This document shows, in pieces, positions 6,774 to 9,733 of a stretch of DNA of 9,733 bases. Both the position numbers and the translations under genes were made by a program. The notes below the pieces were generated by a model, which was not told the origin of the DNA, did no database searches, and saw nothing but the letters and a program-made list of their open reading frames with translations. This DNA comes from Brumimicrobium sp965656195 (lineage in GTDB: Bacteria; Bacteroidota; Bacteroidia; Flavobacteriales_D; Crocinitomicaceae). The stretch lies in contig CBFHJL010000103.1 of assembly GCA_965656195.1 (NCBI GenBank), positions 1-9,733 of the forward strand, read 5' to 3'. Each line of letters opens with the position of its first letter. The first letter of the stretch is position 1.

Positions 6774-7847
6774 ATGAGATATCTATTGATCTTCTTGATG
6801 ATTATTTCGGCTGGTTTTGTCTTCAGCCAAGAACGCGATTCGTTAAAATATAAATCAAAGATTGTCGCAATACCCATATTGTTTTATGGTCCCGAGACAA
6901 GCCTGGGATTTGGGGGGGCGGGATTCTTTACCTTCAAATTTCCTCCTAAAGATTCATTAATGCGACCTTCTCAAATCAATTTAGGGGCGGCTTATACATT
7001 AGAAAAACAACTATTGACTTATGCTTCTTTTGATTTATGGACGAAGAAGAATAAGTTTAATATTACCGGAGAGTTAGGGTATTACCGATACTTTTATGAC
7101 TTCTGGGGAGTAGGAAACGAAACACGTAAAATAGAGCGATACAATTTAATTTTTCCTAGAGTTAGGCTTGAAGGAGTTTACAAGATTTATAAAAATTTTT
7201 ACGGCGGGATCAAATACACATTTGATGATTTTGATATTACAGAGCGAGAACCAAATGGTCGATTAGCACAAGATCTTTATCCTGGCACCCAAGGTGGAAC
7301 AATTTCAGGAGTTGGGGGGATAGTTAAATACGACACACGAAACAGTAATTTTTATCCCACTCAAGGATATAAGATATTAGCCAGCTTTGAAAGATTTGAT
7401 AATTCAATAGGCAGCGATTTTAACTACAATCTGACTTGGGTCGATGCCATTCGATATTTTGACTTGAAGAAAGATAAAGTTATTGCAGCAAATATTTATG
7501 GAAGGTTTTCTCAAGGAACTGTACCGTTCTTTCATTTATCGCAGGTTGGAGGTAATAAACGAATGAGAGGATATTATTTAGGCTACCATAGAGACAAACA
7601 AATGTTAGGTTGGCAAGCAGAATACCGCATGCCTTTATTTTGGAGAATTGGGGCAGTAGTCTTTGCGGGAAATGCAATAGTTGGGCCTCAGATTAATTAT
7701 TTCCAAGCTAAAAACATTAGGACTACTGCAGGTCTTGGGGCACGCTTTATGTTAGATGAAGAGCGAAATGTTAATCTCAGAATAGATGCGGGATTCTCAT
7801 CTGATGGAACTCGTGGGTTTTACCTAACCATAGGAGAAGCATTTTAG
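6774..7847 (+). CDS. BamA/TamA-family outer membrane beta-barrel protein without POTRA domains
   Basis: A 357-residue outer membrane protein of the Omp85 (surface antigen D15) superfamily. Residues 1-18 are a signal peptide (MRYLLIFLMIISAGFVFS, then QERD). The barrel follows at once, with no POTRA repeats: alternating aromatic and small-residue strands separated by charged turns. Visible family marks are VKYDTRNSNFYPTQGY (184-199), the GG..RMRGYY element with Arg265-Gly266-Tyr267 matching the conserved RGF/Y lid-lock motif of Omp85 barrels, EYRMPLFW soon after it, and a final strand ending in phenylalanine (YLTIGEAF), the usual barrel-insertion signal. The roughly 335-residue barrel is a little short of a full BamA barrel. 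Without POTRA domains a role as main assembly factor is unlikely; the substrate or function is unknown. It lies 46 bases after xth and 45 bases before pirin. Confidence 0.8.
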   Translation: MRYLLIFLMIISAGFVFSQERDSLKYKSKIVAIPILFYGPETSLGFGGAGFFTFKFPPKDSLMRPSQINLGAAYTLEKQLLTYASFDLWTKKNKFNITGELGYYRYFYDFWGVGNETRKIERYNLIFPRVRLEGVYKIYKNFYGGIKYTFDDFDITEREPNGRLAQDLYPGTQGGTISGVGGIVKYDTRNSNFYPTQGYKILASFERFDNSIGSDFNYNLTWVDAIRYFDLKKDKVIAANIYGRFSQGTVPFFHLSQVGGNKRMRGYYLGYHRDKQMLGWQAEYRMPLFWRIGAVVFAGNAIVGPQINYFQAKNIRTTAGLGARFMLDEERNVNLRIDAGFSSDGTRGFYLTIGEAF

Positions 7848-7892
7848 CAGAAGAATTTAATCTATATTTATACATTCATCAAAATTTAAACC

Positions 7893-8768
7893 ATGTCAAA
7901 CATAGATCTCATCATAGAAGAAAGACCCGCTGATATTGGAGACTTCCTCGTAGGACGATTACTTCCTTTTCGCAAAAAAAGACATGTTGGGCCATTTGTT
8001 TTCATTGATCATATGGGACCAGCAGACCTCAGCGAGAATGAAAACCTAGATGTTGGTCCGCATCCTCATATTGGGTTATCTACTTTGACATTTTTATTTG
8101 AAGGAAACATTGTGCATCGGGACAGTTTGGGAACTGAACTTGAGATCAAACCCGGAGCAGTAAACTGGATGACCGCGGGCAAAGGCATTGTTCATTCTGA
8201 ACGAACTCCAGATCGATTGAGAACGCAATCGAAACGTGTGCATGGTTTACAAATTTGGGTCGCTCTTCCAAAAGAACTGGAAGATAGTGAACCTAGTTTC
8301 TCTCACACTGAAGCAAAAGATATTCCAGGATGGACAGAAGGTGCGGCAGACTTCAAACTTATAGCTGGTGAGGTAATGGAGAAGAAATCACCTGTTCCTG
8401 TTCATAGTGATTTATATTTTATTGAAATCAAAGCACATGAGACGTCCAAAATCAATATTGGAGACAGACTGTTCGGCGAGTCAGCTATTTACATTTTAGA
8501 GGGTGAGCTAAAAAAAGAGGATGATACGTTCGGACCAAAACAAATACTTGTTGCAAAACAAGACACCTTATGTGAATTTACGATAGAGAAAGGAACCACC
8601 GTTTATATATTCGGTGGAACTCCCTTTCCAGAAGAACGTTTTATTCACTGGAACTTCGTTTCTTCAAGTAAAGATAGAATTGATAACGCACGTGAGGATT
8701 GGAAAGCACAGAAGTTCGATAAAATCCCAGGAGACAACGATGACTTCGTACCACTTCCAGGTACTTAG
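7893..8768 (+). CDS. Pirin family protein
   Basis: A 291-residue bicupin of the pirin family, close to the usual length (human pirin has 290). The N-terminal cupin carries the complete metal-binding set: His57 and His59 in GPHPHIG, His101 and Glu103 in GIVHSE, equivalent to His56, His58, His101 and Glu103 of human pirin. PFRKKRHVGPFVFIDHMGPA (25-44) is the family's opening block. The C-terminal pirin_C cupin spans roughly 175-285 and has FGGTPFPEERFIHWNFVSSS near its end. Some bacterial pirins have quercetin 2,3-dioxygenase activity; others act as metabolic or redox regulators, so the substrate is not assignable here. There is no signal peptide. Upstream, TATATTTA at 7863-7870 is one base off the -7 consensus but has no -33 partner, so the gene may simply be read from upstream. 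It converges with the FrnE-like gene; three bases separate the stop codons. Confidence 0.9.
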   Translation: MSNIDLIIEERPADIGDFLVGRLLPFRKKRHVGPFVFIDHMGPADLSENENLDVGPHPHIGLSTLTFLFEGNIVHRDSLGTELEIKPGAVNWMTAGKGIVHSERTPDRLRTQSKRVHGLQIWVALPKELEDSEPSFSHTEAKDIPGWTEGAADFKLIAGEVMEKKSPVPVHSDLYFIEIKAHETSKINIGDRLFGESAIYILEGELKKEDDTFGPKQILVAKQDTLCEFTIEKGTTVYIFGGTPFPEERFIHWNFVSSSKDRIDNAREDWKAQKFDKIPGDNDDFVPLPGT

Positions 8769-8771
8769 GTA

Positions 8772-9407
8772 CTAATCTTCCGTTTGTACTTTTTGCAATG
8801 CCTGCTTGAATGTATCAGTAGGTTGAGCCCCTGATAATGCAAACTTTTCGTTAATCACAAAGAATGGAACTCCTTGAACACCTATCTGCTGAGCTCTTTG
8901 AATATCACTAATGACATCTTCTGTAAAGGCAAGTGAAGTATATATTTGTTCTACTTCATTTCTTTCCAAACCAACATTTGAGGCAAGTTCCATAAGCGTT
9001 TCTATATCATCAATATTTTTCCCTTCTTCAAAGTAAGCTTGAAGTAAAGCTTCTTTGAACTCACCTTGTTTATCTTTAGACTTCGCGTAATGTAATAATC
9101 GATGTGCATTTCTAGAGTTAGCTACAACTGCACTTTCCATATCATAGTTTAATCCCTCCTCAGACGCCATACCAATTACATATTCACTCATCTTTTGCGC
9201 CTCTTCAATGGAAATTCCTTTTTTCGAAGCTAAATGCTCTGTAACATTTTTAGAAGGATCTGTTTCGAGCTCCGGATCAAGTAAAAAACTTCTGTAAATT
9301 ACTTCGACTTTTTCTTCTAAACCAAGAGAGTTGACAGCTTTCTCAAATCTTCTTTTTCCGATATAACAAAAAGGACACATCACATCACTCCAGATCTCTA
9401 CTTTCAT
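8772..9407 (-). CDS. DsbA-family oxidoreductase, FrnE type
   Basis: A 211-residue thioredoxin-fold protein of the DsbA/FrnE branch, probably a cytoplasmic thiol-disulfide oxidoreductase or isomerase. From the ATG at 9407 it opens MKVEIWSDVMCPFCYIGKRR: a first beta strand, then the active-site CPFC at residues 11-14. A helical insertion with the FrnE-type FLLDPEL and the ANSRNAHRLLHYAK block occupies the middle. The cis-proline loop is GVQGVPFFV with Pro181, followed by LSGAQPTDTF, typical of this family. No signal peptide is present, unlike periplasmic DsbA. The frame could extend six codons to a TTG at 9425, but that TTG is the end of a perfect promoter motif, and starting at 9407 puts the first beta strand at the N-terminus as in relatives. 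FrnE proteins are linked to oxidative-stress tolerance in some bacteria; the function here is inferred. It diverges from a Crp/Fnr-type regulator gene. Confidence 0.9.
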   Translation of the reverse strand: MKVEIWSDVMCPFCYIGKRRFEKAVNSLGLEEKVEVIYRSFLLDPELETDPSKNVTEHLASKKGISIEEAQKMSEYVIGMASEEGLNYDMESAVVANSRNAHRLLHYAKSKDKQGEFKEALLQAYFEEGKNIDDIETLMELASNVGLERNEVEQIYTSLAFTEDVISDIQRAQQIGVQGVPFFVINEKFALSGAQPTDTFKQALQKVQTED

Positions 9408-9422
9408 ATTACAAATTTTAAA

Positions 9423-9430
9423 CAAAGTTA
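9423..9430 (-). promoter_or_regulatory. -7 promoter element of the FrnE-like gene
   Basis: Read on the minus strand, TAACTTTG matches the Bacteroidota -7 motif TAnnTTTG exactly and ends 15 bases before the ATG at 9407. Transcription would begin near 9416-9418, leaving a leader of about ten bases. No good -33 TTG is present at the expected spacing: a TTTG at 9445-9442 is too close, so only the -7 element is called. Confidence 0.5.
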
Positions 9431-9499
9431 TACTGTATTGACAAATATGCTACGAAATAGTTTTACTTTTCGAGAATTGGTTAAACTTTCAACTTAAAA

Positions 9500-9733
9500 A
9501 TGCAATCTGAAAAAAGTGTGATAAAAGAAGGGAAAAGCCTTTTGCGGCAAAATATTGAGCGAACAATTGGACGTCCCATTGACGATGACTGTTTCTCTGC
9601 GATAGATCGAGTCATGGTGCCTAAGACAATTGATAGAAAGGCTATTTTCGTAGAGGAAGGCACATTTTGTAATTATGTGCACTTCATAATAAAAGGAGCT
9701 TGTTACGCTTATGATCTAGATGAACGTGGAGAT
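9500..9733 (+). CDS. Crp/Fnr-family transcriptional regulator, N-terminal part only
   Basis: An open frame of 78 codons runs from an ATG at 9500 to the right edge. The pattern is the first half of a cyclic-nucleotide-binding-like domain: two short helices, then VPKTIDRKAIFVEEGTFCNY (a beta strand ending in the EEG turn), VHFIIKGACYAYDLDERGD (the strand-Gly-strand pattern xxFIxKGxxxxY.xDxxG). This matches the many Bacteroidota Crp/Fnr-like regulators that often lack true cAMP-binding residues. The C-terminal DNA-binding domain is beyond the window, so neither ligand nor helix-turn-helix can be judged. The gene is divergent from the FrnE-like gene with 92 bases between the start codons. A weak promoter candidate, TTG at 9438-9440 with TAGTTTTA at 9458-9465 (one mismatch), lies upstream. 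Local autoregulation or control of the FrnE-like gene is possible but unproven. Confidence 0.75.
   Translation, partial: MQSEKSVIKEGKSLLRQNIERTIGRPIDDDCFSAIDRVMVPKTIDRKAIFVEEGTFCNYVHFIIKGACYAYDLDERGD

Noticed and set aside
8759..8773. Direct repeat AGGTACT-T-AGGTACT across the convergent pirin/FrnE-like stop codons
   Set aside because: Two seven-base copies with one base between them are too short to indicate an insertion scar or binding site, and no hairpin terminator forms there.
9481..9682. Minus-strand frames opposite the Crp/Fnr-like gene
   Set aside because: The plus-strand frame has a clear cyclic-nucleotide-binding-domain pattern that reaches the window edge; the antisense frames have none.

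Overview
The window is an A+T-rich stretch of a Bacteroidota chromosome. Three things point there: a PorZ-type protein with a C-terminal type IX secretion system (T9SS) sorting domain, which is essentially restricted to that phylum; several upstream copies of the Bacteroidota -7 promoter motif TAnnTTTG; and an almost complete absence of Shine-Dalgarno sequences before the genes. The order or genus cannot be fixed from the sequence alone. A marine or environmental Cytophagales or Flavobacteriales member would fit.

Layout from left to right. (1) Minus strand, 1-1617: a lipoprotein of unknown function, cut by the window's left edge, lies four bases downstream of an RhlE-like DEAD-box RNA helicase. 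(2) A divergent intergenic region, 1618-1741, carries a clear promoter for the rightward genes. (3) Plus strand, 1742-4806: porZ, then recO 17 bases later. (4) Plus strand, 4937-8768: a thioredoxin-reductase-like ferredoxin-NADP+ reductase, exonuclease III, a barrel-only BamA/TamA-like outer membrane protein and a pirin. They are 15, 46 and 45 bases apart, with a good promoter before the first. (5) Minus strand, 8772-9407: a FrnE-type DsbA-family oxidoreductase that converges on pirin with only three bases between the stop codons. (6) Plus strand, 9500 to the right edge: the start of a Crp/Fnr-family regulator, divergent from the FrnE gene.

Functionally this is mostly core genome: RNA remodelling (helicase), protein export to the cell surface (PorZ), DNA repair (RecO, exonuclease III) and redox or stress functions (ferredoxin reductase, pirin, FrnE-like oxidoreductase, Crp/Fnr regulator). 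No insertion sequence, phage gene, CRISPR array, toxin-antitoxin pair, tRNA or rRNA is visible. No gene-free stretch exceeds about 130 bases.

I found no convincing undescribed multi-gene system. The observations most worth checking are two genes whose longest reading frames begin at a TTG inside the promoter motif, a 44-codon reading frame that exactly bridges recO and the reductase gene, a six-codon upstream ORF overlapping the helicase start, and the unknown lipoprotein linked to the helicase.
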